A stretch of DNA of 64,000 nt from Nitrospira sp. ND1 (GCF_900170025.1 NZ_FWEX01000006.1:2347625-2411624), one strand, 5' to 3'; shown: positions 10,565 to 19,425, numbered from the stretch's first letter. Notes: generated by a model from the sequence alone, not told the origin. A program made the numbers and translations.

Positions 10565-11911
10565 GTGGATAATCGCGCCAAGCCACACGAGATCAGGGTA
10601 TTGATCATGGGAGCCGCCGGGCGGGACTTCCATAACTTCAACGTGCTGTTTCGCGGCAATCCTGACTATCGGGTCGTGGGGTTCACCGCCGCGCAGATTC
10701 CCAACATTGACGACCGGGTCTATCCCCCGGCGTTGGCCGGCGCCTTGTATCCTTCCGGTATCCCGATCCATGCGGAACAGGATCTCGATTGCTTGATCAG
10801 GACCCAGCACGTTGAGCGGGTCGTCTTTTCGTACAGTGATGTCTCCCATGAAGCGCTCATGCACCAAGCCTCCCGCGTGATGGCGGCAGGAGCGGACTTC
10901 TGGCTGGCGGGCCCGCAGTCCACGATGCTCCCGGCCAAGAAGCCGGTGGTGTCGATCTGCGCGACGCGTACGGGAGCGGGCAAGAGTCCTGTGGCCCGCC
11001 GGGTCGTCTCGATTCTGAAACATGAAGGGCTACGGGTTGCCACGGTGCGACATCCGATGTCCTACGGCAATCTTGAGCGACAGGCGGTACAACGGTTTGC
11101 TGCTCTGGAGGACTTGGACGCGGCGTCCTGCAGCATCGAAGAGCGGGAGGAGTACGAACCCCATCTTGCGCAGGGTGGGACGGTCTATGCGGGAGTGGAT
11201 TACGAGCGGATTCTCCGGGAAGTCGAGGACCAGGTCGATGTCATTGTGTGGGACGGGGGCAACAACGACTGGTCGTTTTTTGTGCCAGACCTCGAACTCG
11301 TGCTTGTCGATCCGCATCGGGCCGGGGAGCCGCCGTATTTCCCGGGGGAGGTGAATCTCATCCGGGCGGATGTGGTGGTGCTGACCAAACTGGATACCGC
11401 GACGCCCGAACAGGTGGATGCGGCGCGTCGATCCATTGAAACCGTGAATCCCCGGGCGGCGCTCGTGGAGACCGCCATGCCGCCCAAAGTCGATCATCCG
11501 GACAGGATTACCGGCAGGCGCGTACTCGTCGTCGAAGACGGACCCACACTGACGCACGGCGGTATGGCCTTCGGCGCCGGTTGTCTAGTGGCCCGGCGGT
11601 ATGAAGCCGGTTGCCTGGTGGATCCGAGGCCCTACGCAGCGGGGAGTCTCAATCGCACCTTCCTGCAGTATCCGCATTTGGGGCCGCTCCTTCCCGCGAT
11701 GGGATATGGGCCTGAGCAGGTCCGCGAACTGGAGGAAACGATCGAACGGGTGGAGTGCGACCTCGTGGTCATCGCCACACCGATGGATTTACGGCGACTC
11801 ATTCGGATTACGAAGCCGACGGTGCGGGTGAGTTATGACGTGGAGGACCGGAGGCGCCCGACGTTGACGGACGTGATGCAAGGCGTCATCGACAGGGCGA
11901 AACAATCATGA
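10565..11911 (+). CDS. cyclic 2,3-diphosphoglycerate synthase-like GTPase/ligase
   Basis: The product (448 residues from the GTG at 10565) has an N-terminal Rossmann-like part (VLIMGAAGRDFHNFN) and a central P-loop ATPase domain with ATRTGAGKS near residue 150. The segments VIVWDGGNNDWSFF and VVLTKLDTA near 230-280 are Walker B-like and base-specificity-like. The overall arrangement matches the cyclic 2,3-diphosphoglycerate synthetase family, which makes the compatible solute cDPG in some thermophilic archaea; bacterial members are rarely studied. The GTG start has AAGAGGAGGGTC in front; an upstream ATG at 10490 lacks this. It is divergent from the acyl-CoA ligase operon and is followed by a Zn-ribbon peptide. 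Confidence 0.8.
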   Translation: MDNRAKPHEIRVLIMGAAGRDFHNFNVLFRGNPDYRVVGFTAAQIPNIDDRVYPPALAGALYPSGIPIHAEQDLDCLIRTQHVERVVFSYSDVSHEALMHQASRVMAAGADFWLAGPQSTMLPAKKPVVSICATRTGAGKSPVARRVVSILKHEGLRVATVRHPMSYGNLERQAVQRFAALEDLDAASCSIEEREEYEPHLAQGGTVYAGVDYERILREVEDQVDVIVWDGGNNDWSFFVPDLELVLVDPHRAGEPPYFPGEVNLIRADVVVLTKLDTATPEQVDAARRSIETVNPRAALVETAMPPKVDHPDRITGRRVLVVEDGPTLTHGGMAFGAGCLVARRYEAGCLVDPRPYAAGSLNRTFLQYPHLGPLLPAMGYGPEQVRELEETIERVECDLVVIATPMDLRRLIRITKPTVRVSYDVEDRRRPTLTDVMQGVIDRAKQS

Positions 11912-11991
11912 ATCCTTTTTTCAGCGCCATACTCCAATAAGCAGCAGGAGATGGAAGGCTGCTTCAACGAAAAAACGAGAAGGAGAGATAT

Positions 11992-12210
11992 ATGGTGACG
12001 CACCCGACACATATTGCTCAGGATCGATGCCATCGCTGCGGAGGCTTGATGGTTCGAGAGGAGATTCGTGAGGTGAACCAGGTCGGTTTGCGTTGCATAA
12101 TGTGCGGGGAACACATCGATCCGCTCATCCTCGAACATCGCCGGAAGATGCGCACACCCGAAGGGGCTCGCCAGCTGTTGGCCAAGGGCGAAAAAGCCGG
12201 GATGAACTAG
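11992..12210 (+). CDS. 72-residue zinc-ribbon peptide
   Basis: The small cytoplasmic protein contains CHRCGG at residues 12-17 and CIMCGE at 35-40, a classic four-cysteine zinc ribbon. A basic helix with EHRRKMRTPEGARQLL follows. AGAAGGAGAGATAT directly before the ATG is a strong ribosome site. The gene sits 80 bases after the cDPG synthase gene on the same strand and faces the protease gene at its end. Zn-ribbon peptides of this size are often nucleic-acid-binding or regulatory, but nothing here allows a specific assignment. Confidence 0.75.
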   Translation: MVTHPTHIAQDRCHRCGGLMVREEIREVNQVGLRCIMCGEHIDPLILEHRRKMRTPEGARQLLAKGEKAGMN

Positions 12211-12223
12211 TCGATCTGTACCG

Positions 12224-13114
12224 TTACGAGGCCGGCCGCTTTCGCCGGTGATGGCGGCGAGTCGCGGAGACCAGGAGTTGCTTGATGCGATAGGCCGGTT
12301 CAACCAGCCCGAGGCCGAGAAAACTGGGCGTGAGCAGGGGGTCGGATTTTTTCTTGCCTTGGACGTACAAATCGACCTGTTTGCCTCCGGCCAGCAGGGG
12401 CAAGCTCTGAATCCTGGCCTGGGTCACGATGCCGAGCAGGGTGACCGCCCCTCCCGCAGTGAGATGCCCTTCCCGATCCATGGCGGTGGGAAGCCGGAAG
12501 ACCGGTCCCCCGCTGTTGCCGGGAAACACGTGGCTATCGATGAGAAAGACCTCTGAGCCTGGGCGGGCGGGCGAGACCCAGGAGACGATGCCCTGGCGGA
12601 CAATTGCGCGGGGTGAATCGGGAATATCGAACGCCGCCGGATAGCCGAGCACCATGATGGGGACGCCCTCATAGAGGTCCGCTGTCGTGGCAATGTCCAT
12701 CCAGGCGATGGAGGAGGGGCCGCTCGGTTTCAGTTGTCGCATGGTCAAGGGCAGCGGAAGACAGGCGAGATCGACGGCCTTGTCCGGATGGGGATACCAG
12801 CAGCGCCGTCCGGCCTTGGTGAGTTGAATCGGAATCTCCACCCCCTGTTTCACGCCCCGGCGATGAATGTGCGGGAAGACGATGCCCAGCGTGGAGGGTT
12901 TCCAGTTTTCCGTCGGGTCGAGAAACACATGTCTGGCGGTGACCAACCAGCAGTCCTGTCTGCGGGGGCCGTGCAACGAGAAGAGCACACCGGTACCGAC
13001 CACGGCGAAGAATTTCCTGGTTGAAACCCGGCCGGTGCGAGACCGTACGTCGGCGTCTTGAATTGCCCCGATTGCCACCGTTGCAGCCCGCCAGCGATCG
13101 ATCCATCCAGCCAT
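12224..13114 (-). CDS. trypsin-like serine protease domain protein
   Basis: This 296-residue protein has the chymotrypsin-fold catalytic pattern: His in VTARHVF (near 65), Asp in KAVDLACLP (near 115) and Ser in PGNSGGPVF (near 197). A SWVSPARPG strand lies before the serine. There is no clear signal peptide, although a hydrophobic patch (WRAATVAIGAI) near the start may be a weak membrane anchor. No PDZ domain follows, so it differs from DegP/HtrA. The start at 13114 has GGAGGCAAGGCAGG upstream. It is convergent with the Zn-ribbon gene and divergent from polX. Confidence 0.8.
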   Translation of the reverse strand: MAGWIDRWRAATVAIGAIQDADVRSRTGRVSTRKFFAVVGTGVLFSLHGPRRQDCWLVTARHVFLDPTENWKPSTLGIVFPHIHRRGVKQGVEIPIQLTKAGRRCWYPHPDKAVDLACLPLPLTMRQLKPSGPSSIAWMDIATTADLYEGVPIMVLGYPAAFDIPDSPRAIVRQGIVSWVSPARPGSEVFLIDSHVFPGNSGGPVFRLPTAMDREGHLTAGGAVTLLGIVTQARIQSLPLLAGGKQVDLYVQGKKKSDPLLTPSFLGLGLVEPAYRIKQLLVSATRRHHRRKRPAS

Positions 13115-13513
13115 CCTGCCTTGCCTCCATTGGTCCAGCGTTTCACAATACCCTCTCCTGTGATCAGCAAGCCTGGTGCCGCGCATTCGTCGTTCGTTTC
13201 CGGGGTGAAACCTGCGAGACTTTTCACAAAAGACGCTACAGGGATTCAAGCGTGTGGGAGGAGACGGCCGGGCGATTGTTCTGTTCGTTGGGCGCTGGGG
13301 AGGACACCCCCGTGGAGGCGTTCTGCGACAGCCCTGATTTTGTGACTGGGGAAGAACGCGACGTTGCTCTTGCGAGGCTCGCTCCTATATGCCGACGGTG
13401 GGTGGCCCGCCCATTGCTTGATAATCATTGGTTATGGCGATGGCCGGAAGCAGCAGGTCGCAGGTAAGGGGAGGCATCGGAGCAGGCAGTCCTGAAAGAG
13501 CAGCGGAGCGTTC
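13115..13513. other. intergenic region upstream of polX
   Basis: About 400 bases separate two divergent genes. No credible reading frame was found. The region contains a strong sigma-54-like promoter pointing toward polX (annotated separately), and nothing else was noticed. Confidence 0.5.
13403..13418 (+). promoter_or_regulatory. sigma-54-like promoter upstream of polX
   Basis: TGGCCCG, four bases, then TTGCT matches the sigma-54 consensus (TGGCACG-N4-TTGCW) at all but one position, with the required GG-N10-GC spacing. Transcription would begin near 13430, about 85 bases before the polX start. It could drive polX and the malic enzyme gene. Base-pattern evidence only. Confidence 0.45.
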
Positions 13514-15244
13514 ATGACAGTGCATAACGCCGAGGTCGCGACAGCTTTCGAGGAAATGGCTGACTTGCTGGAGATCGAAGGCGCCAATCCCTTCCGGGTC
13601 CGGGCCTATCGTTTCGCTGCCAGAACGCTTCGCGATCTTCCTGTCGAGGTGGGGGAGATGGTGGCGAAGGGCGAAGATCTGACCAGCCTTCCGGGGATCG
13701 GCGACGATCTGGCGGGAAAGATCAAAGAAATTCTCGCAACAGGAACCGCGGCCGCCATAGAGGCTCAGCGCAAAAGGGTCCCGGCGACTCTCACGGGGTT
13801 GCTCCGCATTCCCGGGCTCGGGCCCAAGCGGGTGAAGCGGCTTGCGCACGAGTTGAAGATCCGTAGCCTGTCCGAATTGCAGACAGCGGCGCAGGCAGGC
13901 CGGGTCCGGACCTTGGCGGGATTCGGGGAGAAAACCGAGCAACACATTCTCGATGCATTGGCCACGCGTCTTGCAGAAGCCCCACGGGTGCAGCGGGCCG
14001 TGGCGATTCCCTCTGCCGAGGCTCTGGTGGCGTACCTGGAACAATCGTCAGGAGTCAGCCGGGTCATAGCGGCAGGGAGTTATCGTCGTGGACTGGAAAC
14101 CATCGGCGATCTGGACATTCTGGTCACGGCTCCTGCGGGGCGCGCCGTCATGGATCGGTTTGTGGCCTATCAGGAAGTTCGCGACGTGCTGGCGCGTGGC
14201 GAGACAAAGTCCAGTGTTCGCCTACAGAGCGGTTTGCAGGTGGATCTCAGAGTCGTGCCGCAAGACAGTTACGGAGCGGCGCTGCTCTATTTCACCGGCA
14301 GTAAAGCGCACAACGTCGTGCTCCGGCAACTGGCTCAACAGCGCGGTTTGAAGCTGAATGAATATGGCGTGTTTCGTGGAGACAAGCCTATCGCCGGAGA
14401 GACGGAGGAATCGGTCTACGCCTCCCTCGGTTTGCCCTGGATTCCACCGGAATTGAGAGAGGGACGGGGAGAGATCGACGCGGCGAAGGCCGGGCGACTC
14501 CCGCACCTCGTAGATCTGCAGGATCTGAAGGGCGATCTCCACGCCCATACGAGGGCGACCGACGGCCGGAATAGTCTGCAGGAAATGGCGGAGGCCGCCC
14601 GGCTGCGTGGACTGCGCTATTTCGCCATCACGGACCATTCCCGCCGGTTGACCATGGCCAAGGGCCTCGACTCCGCCAGGTTGCTGCAGCAAACGGAAGC
14701 CATCGATCGATTGAATGCCACCCTGTCAGGGATCACGATTCTCAAGGGTATCGAGGTCGATATTTTAGAAGACGGGAATCTGGATTTGCCGGATGAGGTG
14801 CTCGGCCGGTTGGATCTGGTGGTCGGCGCGGTGCACAGCCGCTTCAACCTCTCGAACCGCCGGCAGACCGAGCGCATCATGAAGGCGATGGACCATCCGC
14901 ACTTCTCTATCCTGGCCCATCCCAGCGGGCGGCTGATCGGCCGGCGTGAGCCCTATGAGGTGGACATGCTTCGCATTATCCGGAAGGCGCGCGAGCGCCG
15001 CTGTTTCCTCGAAATTAACGCCCATCCCGAACGACTGGATCTGACGGACATCCATTGCCGGATGGCGAAGGAGGAGGGTGTGTTGCTGGCGGTGAATACG
15101 GATGCGCACAGCATGCTCGACTTGGAGAATGCGCGCTTCGGGGTCGGCCAGGCCAGACGGGGATGGCTTGAGAAAACGGATGTACTGAACACAAGGCCGT
15201 ACGCGGAGTTGAGGAAGCTTCTGAAGCCGACCATGGAAGGTTGA
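13514..15244 (+). CDS. polX: DNA polymerase X / 3'-5' exonuclease PolX
   Basis: The 576-residue protein has the PolX order: a helix-hairpin-helix 8-kDa domain (residues 1-90, with SLPGIGDDLAGKI), a second HhH (GLGPKRVKRL), a palm domain with the catalytic GSYRRGLETIGDLDIL (Asp pair at DLDI) and the later DLRVV aspartate, then a C-terminal PHP domain from about 340 with DLHAHTRATDG and AITDHS. PHP provides a Mn-dependent 3'-5' exonuclease used in gap-filling and base-excision repair. Length and all key motifs are normal. Malic enzyme follows after 67 bases on the same strand. Confidence 0.96.
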   Translation: MTVHNAEVATAFEEMADLLEIEGANPFRVRAYRFAARTLRDLPVEVGEMVAKGEDLTSLPGIGDDLAGKIKEILATGTAAAIEAQRKRVPATLTGLLRIPGLGPKRVKRLAHELKIRSLSELQTAAQAGRVRTLAGFGEKTEQHILDALATRLAEAPRVQRAVAIPSAEALVAYLEQSSGVSRVIAAGSYRRGLETIGDLDILVTAPAGRAVMDRFVAYQEVRDVLARGETKSSVRLQSGLQVDLRVVPQDSYGAALLYFTGSKAHNVVLRQLAQQRGLKLNEYGVFRGDKPIAGETEESVYASLGLPWIPPELREGRGEIDAAKAGRLPHLVDLQDLKGDLHAHTRATDGRNSLQEMAEAARLRGLRYFAITDHSRRLTMAKGLDSARLLQQTEAIDRLNATLSGITILKGIEVDILEDGNLDLPDEVLGRLDLVVGAVHSRFNLSNRRQTERIMKAMDHPHFSILAHPSGRLIGRREPYEVDMLRIIRKARERRCFLEINAHPERLDLTDIHCRMAKEEGVLLAVNTDAHSMLDLENARFGVGQARRGWLEKTDVLNTRPYAELRKLLKPTMEG

Positions 15245-15311
15245 GCGGGCAGGGAGACGGGTTGGCCGGTGCCGATCCTGTGATGCGTTCGATGTCGGAT
15301 GGAGGATAACG

Positions 15312-16655
15312 ATGACGGACACAGCCGAGTTGTTGGCGAAGGCTTCGAAACCGGCGGAAGAGGCCTTGCGGCTGCATGCGTACTACAAGGGAAAGATGCA
15401 GACGTTGCCGAAGTGCGCGATCCGGAGTCTGGAGGATTTTTCGGTGTGGTACACGCCGGGCGTGGCGGCTCCGTGCAAGGCGATCCAGGCCGATCATGAA
15501 CTCGTGTACGACTATACGAACAAGGGGAACACGATCGCCATCGTGTCGGACGGCACGAGAGTGTTGGGCCTGGGCGACATCGGACCGGAAGCGGGGCTTC
15601 CCGTGATGGAAGGGAAGGCGCTGCTCTTTAAATATCTCGGTGGGGTGGATGCGGTCCCGATCTGTCTCGATACGAACGATCCGGACGAATTGATTCGAAC
15701 GGTTCGGCTGCTGACCCCGTCCTTCGGCGCGATCAACCTCGAAGATATCGCGATGCCGAAGTGTTTCAGGATTCTCCGCGAATTGCAGGCCGATTGCCCG
15801 ATCCCGGTCTGGCACGATGATCAGCAAGGAACCGGAACGGTGCTCCTGGCAGGTCTGGTCAATGCGTTGAAGGTCGTCGGAAAAGAAATGGGACAGGTTC
15901 GGATCGCGATGATCGGCATGGGCGCGGCGAACGTGCCGACCTATCGATTTCTCACGGTCTGCGGGGCCGACCCTTCTCGCATCGTGGCCTGCGATGCGGG
16001 AGGCATTCTCGGAACGCATCGGCGGGAGTATGAGCTGGATCCTGCGTTCGGCGAGCAATGGAACGTCTGCGTGCAAACCAACCCGACCGGTTTGCGAGGC
16101 GGCATTGCCGAAGCCTTGCAGGGAGCGGATGTCTGTGTGGCGTTCTCGGCCGGCGGGATCATCAAGCCGGAATGGGTGAAGGGCATGGCCAGGGATGCCA
16201 TCGTATTCGCCTGCGCCAATCCCGTTCCGGAGATTTGGCCCTGGGACGCGAAAGAGGCAGGCGCGCGAATCGTCGCCACAGGCCGCAGCGACTTCGCCAA
16301 CCAGGTGAATAACTCTCTCGTGTTCCCCGGCATGTTTCGGGGCCTGCTCGACGTGCGGGCGCGGTCGATCACCGATGAGATGGCGATCGCAGCGGCCCAT
16401 GAACTGGCTCTGTGCGCCAGAGAGCGCGGGATCCATGAGGGCAGCATTCTGCCGACAATGGACGAATGGCACGTGCCGATGCGGCTTGCGGTGGCGACGG
16501 CAATTAAGGCGCAGGAGCAGGGACTGGCGAGGGTGGCCAGAACACGCGATCAGGTGCACATTCTGGCGGAATCGAAGATCCGCTCCGCCCATGAAGCGAT
16601 GCGCGTATTACTCAGAGAGGGGCTGATCGTCGCGCCGGCGGCGGCAAGAGAGTGA
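15312..16655 (+). CDS. malic enzyme (NAD(P)-dependent malate dehydrogenase, decarboxylating)
   Basis: This 447-residue enzyme has the bacterial malic-enzyme signatures: YTPGVAAPC near the N-terminus with the catalytic Tyr, the VSDGTRVLGLGDIG segment, the metal-binding LEDIAMPKCF, VWHDDQQGTG, and a nucleotide-binding IGMGAANV motif near 200. FACANPVPEI closes the active site. It converts malate to pyruvate and CO2 with NAD(P)H formation in the cytoplasm, which could feed the pyruvate dehydrogenase-like operon nearby. It is a single-domain enzyme without the phosphotransacetylase extension seen in MaeB. GGAGGATAACG precedes the ATG. Confidence 0.93.
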   Translation: MTDTAELLAKASKPAEEALRLHAYYKGKMQTLPKCAIRSLEDFSVWYTPGVAAPCKAIQADHELVYDYTNKGNTIAIVSDGTRVLGLGDIGPEAGLPVMEGKALLFKYLGGVDAVPICLDTNDPDELIRTVRLLTPSFGAINLEDIAMPKCFRILRELQADCPIPVWHDDQQGTGTVLLAGLVNALKVVGKEMGQVRIAMIGMGAANVPTYRFLTVCGADPSRIVACDAGGILGTHRREYELDPAFGEQWNVCVQTNPTGLRGGIAEALQGADVCVAFSAGGIIKPEWVKGMARDAIVFACANPVPEIWPWDAKEAGARIVATGRSDFANQVNNSLVFPGMFRGLLDVRARSITDEMAIAAAHELALCARERGIHEGSILPTMDEWHVPMRLAVATAIKAQEQGLARVARTRDQVHILAESKIRSAHEAMRVLLREGLIVAPAAARE

Positions 16656-16679
16656 TAAGAGCGGTGGTGGCGGGAACTG

Positions 16680-16802
16680 GTTTGGTCGTGTAGGACCGGG
16701 CGCAGGAACTAGGGCCTCGAAAGGTGGCTATCGGCCAAGTGCGGAAGTTCGGCACCGAGATCGCACCGCCGTAAAGCGGCCCTCAGGCCTGTCGCATTAA
16801 CG
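16680..16802. repeat. diverged intergenic repeat, copy 1
   Basis: From GGTCGTGTA to CCTGTCGCATTAACG this stretch resembles 19314-19425, with blocks such as GCGGAAGTTCGGC and GTCGCATTAACG identical and other parts changed. Both copies end at an attC-like site in the same orientation, so they look like the start of two non-coding cassettes or a shared array spacer. No gene is visible in it. Confidence 0.55.
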
Positions 16803-16861
16803 TAGAAGTGAGCGGCCTGCGCGGATTTTCGCGCAGATCCACTCGACTGCCGGGTTGGGCC
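16794..16861 (-). repeat. attC-like recombination site 1
   Basis: Read on the minus strand, the site opens with GGCCCAAC (R'' core RYYYAAC). A GTGGATCTGCGCG stem then pairs with CGCGCAGGCCGCTCAC, and the site closes with CGTTAATGCG in place of the usual GTTRRRY core. The stop codon TAG of the preceding minus-strand gene abuts the R'' box, as is usual in integron gene cassettes. The right core is imperfect. Confidence 0.55.
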
Positions 16862-17871
16862 TATAGCATCCCATTGGCGTGAAGGATGCGAGCCGTGTCA
16901 TAACCATCGATGAGAGTAAACCTACAAGTGCGCGAGTAGTTCGAGAGGGCGAAAGCTCCTACGGTTTTTCGGACGGCAGGAGTAATTTTGTGGCAGTGCT
17001 GAACCACGAAGACATCAGCCGGGGTGTTGAACAGACGATAGATTTGATCTCCATTCTTTCCACAGTCGGCCAGTGTCATTTCATGAAACCGAGCAGGCCC
17101 CTTGAGGAGAAATGCAGCAGACATCCTTTCTCCATTAACAGATAGGTTGCTTGAAAAGAGATCACACTCTTCACCACCCCAATCACTTGGGACGTTCGCC
17201 TCGCCAAGAAGCCGACAAAGCAGCGCTTTAACATCCCGCTCAGGGATGTTTTTCAGGAGATTGAATTGCTTGGCGGTTGGTGTCCAGCGAAAGTCGGTTC
17301 GAGAGAACTGGTCGATCCTCTGAACAGGAAGATGCAAGGAGTCGATAAGTCTCAGATCTAAACCCGACCCCGTGCGTTCTATGAGATCGCCGACGACATA
17401 CGGAACAGCCCGAATCGTCGCGTCATCAATTTCCGTAACTGAGCAAAAAGCAAACAGGTTTGTGGAACCACTAAGGCGTGAATATGCGGTATCAGTTACA
17501 AGGCCACTCTTTGAGAACTCGATGACCAGCTTCATTCCGGGAAGTACGTCGCTGACATCCTCCGACAATGAAACGAGTGGGGTACGGTTGGCTGCGCCAA
17601 AACCCTTCCCGTAGAAGTGCCCTTGATAGGCAAAGCGAACGCCGGGCGCCAGCTTGCCTTCGGCCGCCAACCGATGAAACGGATGAATGCCTTCAGTCCG
17701 AAGAAATCCAAGAAGCTGTGGGCCGAGAAGGTTGGCAAGAATGATTTTGCTAGGCTGGGAGTTCGGTGAGTGCAAGGCTTGTGCGACTTGAGGCGGCAAT
17801 TGCCTTTCATCTAAGAACTCAAGTAATCGTTGCGTGCTAACATACCACGACCGAACTGCTTCAGTGCTCAT
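16861..17871 (-). CDS. cassette-borne hypothetical protein (possible nuclease-like)
   Basis: The 336-residue cytoplasmic protein has no signal peptide or membrane segment. It begins MSTEAVRSWYVSTQRLL. The most conserved-looking part is near the C-terminus, with AAFLLKGPARF, ADCGKNGDQIYRLF, VVQHCHKITP and FTLIDGYDTARIL. Such G-K-N-G-D-Q and Q-H-C blocks remind me of restriction-endonuclease-like domains, but I cannot name the family. It is flanked by attC-like sites at both ends, ends at the site core, and is lower in GC than its housekeeping neighbours, which all fit a mobile gene cassette. Confidence 0.65.
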   Translation of the reverse strand: MSTEAVRSWYVSTQRLLEFLDERQLPPQVAQALHSPNSQPSKIILANLLGPQLLGFLRTEGIHPFHRLAAEGKLAPGVRFAYQGHFYGKGFGAANRTPLVSLSEDVSDVLPGMKLVIEFSKSGLVTDTAYSRLSGSTNLFAFCSVTEIDDATIRAVPYVVGDLIERTGSGLDLRLIDSLHLPVQRIDQFSRTDFRWTPTAKQFNLLKNIPERDVKALLCRLLGEANVPSDWGGEECDLFSSNLSVNGERMSAAFLLKGPARFHEMTLADCGKNGDQIYRLFNTPADVFVVQHCHKITPAVRKTVGAFALSNYSRTCRFTLIDGYDTARILHANGML

Positions 17872-17879
17872 GGTCTAAA

Positions 17880-18014
17880 GGCCCAATGGATCGGCGTTAA
17901 CCGGCGTGGAATAGCGCCACCGGACTCAACCGAGCCTAAAGTGATTGATGCCAGAACGGTACAGCGGGGATTAGAACCGCGCTATTCCACGTCCGGTCCA
18001 ACGCTTTGTTGGGC
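17880..18014 (-). repeat. attC-like recombination site 2
   Basis: On the minus strand this site reads GCCCAAC (exact R'' core), AAAGCGTTGGACCGG, then a 14-base arm ACGTGGAATAGCG. After a roughly 65-base loop the complementary CGCTATTCCACG arm follows, then CCGGTTAACGCCGATCC and ATTGGGC. Pairing between the arms is long and interrupted by a few unpaired bases, the hallmark of attC. The final core has A instead of the conserved G of GTTRRRY. This is the best of the sites in the array. Confidence 0.7.
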
Positions 18015-18044
18015 GGCTGTTCGCGCTCACCTGCAATCCACGTC

Positions 18045-19076
18045 TCAATTTGTCACCCCAGCCTGCTCGGAGCGCCGCGTGGCCTGTGCGACATAGAGCA
18101 CCGGGCACTCCCTCTTAACCTCGTCATTCGGAATCTGGTATACGCCGAACTTGAACGGAAGCCGCTGATCACAGTTATCTAGGACGCACAAGATGTACAG
18201 TTCTTCGAAGAACGTGAGCATGTTGTGAAGGTGAGTATCCATGTCCCTGACGATGTCGGACCAATAGCCTTGGACGCTTCCGCCACGCTCGGAGAGATCG
18301 TAGCACCAACTCGGTGCGGAAAATTTGTTCGCTGGCTCGAGCGAGAAGTTGCGGACCTCCAAGATGAAGTGCGCTCTCGCGTGATTGATGGGGAGAGCGT
18401 TCCTTGATTCGGCGATGAAGCGGATCCATTCCTGGTCTTTAGCAAGCAGGTCTACGACTTTTTCGCTGGTGCTTCGGTTCGCTGAGATCCACTCGCGGTA
18501 TGCCTTGAAGTTCGAGCCGTGATCGGGTGATCCGTAAAAGATGGAGAGTAGGGAGTGCGCCTTCTCGAGGAAGCGTTTGGCGCTACCAAGAAAGGAGCCA
18601 ACCCGTTCTTCCAGGTCTGCGACCTGTGGCAAGGTAGGAATCGTAGTCTGTGATTTTGACTTCTCGATGACATCGTCGATCTCCGCAAGGAGAGACATGG
18701 CGTCGTTGTAGATTCGGAAGTGGGCATTCTCGCACTGCAGCAGAAGCTGGGTCGCTTCCCAGACCGCGTTGAGCAGCCGTTCCTTGGCCAGTTCGGGCCT
18801 GAGGATCACGCCATCGAAAATCTGCTTCGCCTGGATTATCGAGCGTGCGACGAACGAGTTGTTGCAGCCTATCGGGTAGATCTCTTGGTACGAGTGACGT
18901 GTCTCGGGACTCGCACGATCAGGGTCGACGTCATCAGCGGTACGCACTTGGAAGATCTTCTTGGTTGAGAAGATGTAGAGGCATTCATTCAGTGTGAGCA
19001 TATGCTGGATCGCATTCTCTTTGTCTTCACCCAGCTCCATTGAGAATGCGCCGTCTCTGTCGAATGTGCCGGGCAT
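18045..19076 (-). CDS. cassette-borne hypothetical protein
   Basis: This 343-residue soluble protein has no recognisable catalytic motif. It is rich in helices, with a possible coiled-coil between residues 130 and 180 (DDVIEKSKSQ to EKAHSLL), and has several Trp/Tyr-rich patches in the C-terminal third. It starts MPGTFDRDGAF and ends 30 bases before the R'' core of attC site 2 on the same strand, the usual position for an integron cassette gene. I do not recognise the family. Host-interaction or defence functions are common among such cassettes, but there is no evidence here. Confidence 0.6.
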   Translation of the reverse strand: MPGTFDRDGAFSMELGEDKENAIQHMLTLNECLYIFSTKKIFQVRTADDVDPDRASPETRHSYQEIYPIGCNNSFVARSIIQAKQIFDGVILRPELAKERLLNAVWEATQLLLQCENAHFRIYNDAMSLLAEIDDVIEKSKSQTTIPTLPQVADLEERVGSFLGSAKRFLEKAHSLLSIFYGSPDHGSNFKAYREWISANRSTSEKVVDLLAKDQEWIRFIAESRNALPINHARAHFILEVRNFSLEPANKFSAPSWCYDLSERGGSVQGYWSDIVRDMDTHLHNMLTFFEELYILCVLDNCDQRLPFKFGVYQIPNDEVKRECPVLYVAQATRRSEQAGVTN

Positions 19077-19145
19077 CGTGTCTACTCGCTAGGATTCGAT
19101 GGCCGCAGGAGCCAGCTGCGCAGAGCGTTTTGCCGCCCACCTATG

Positions 19146-19260
19146 TTTAGGCCGATCCGCATAAGAACCGGAACTGCCATTTTCTGTCCGTATAACACGC
19201 CACTTCTGTTCGTGAAGAATACGCCATAATCGACGCTTGTTCAATGAGTTGTGACTGGGC
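19146..19260 (-). repeat. diverged repeat with internal inverted arms, copy 1
   Basis: This stretch shares most of its sequence with 22659-22775. Common blocks include TTTAGGCCGATCCG, ATAAGAACCGGA, ATAACACGCCAC and GTGAAGAATACGCCATA. Both copies lie where a cassette should begin or end, and on the minus strand both finish with a core-like GGTGGGCGGC or GTTGGGTGCC, so they may be another type of attC. A shorter third piece (TTCTTATCCGGATCGGC) lies inverted at 19276. Confidence 0.5.
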
Positions 19261-19313
19261 ACCATGTATAACGCGTTCTTATCCGGATCGGCGTAAGACC
19301 TCCCTTCTGGTAG

Positions 19314-19425
19314 CGGTCGGTCGTGTACTTCGGCTAAGGGTCGAGGACTGCCATCGGCCATGAGCGGAAGTTCGGCGATGAGACCGCACCGTCATAAAGC
19401 ATTCCTCAGCCCTGTCGCATTAACG
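19314..19425. repeat. diverged intergenic repeat, copy 2
   Basis: This is the partner of 16680-16802, sharing GGTCGTGTA, ATCGGCCA, GCGGAAGTTCGGC and CTGTCGCATTAACG in the same order. It again abuts an attC-like site. No gene or RNA structure was recognised. Confidence 0.55.

Noticed and set aside
15015-16592. 525-residue minus-strand reading frame
   Set aside because: It lies opposite polX and the malic enzyme gene, is rich in Arg/His in the way of GC-rich antisense frames, and shows no domain.
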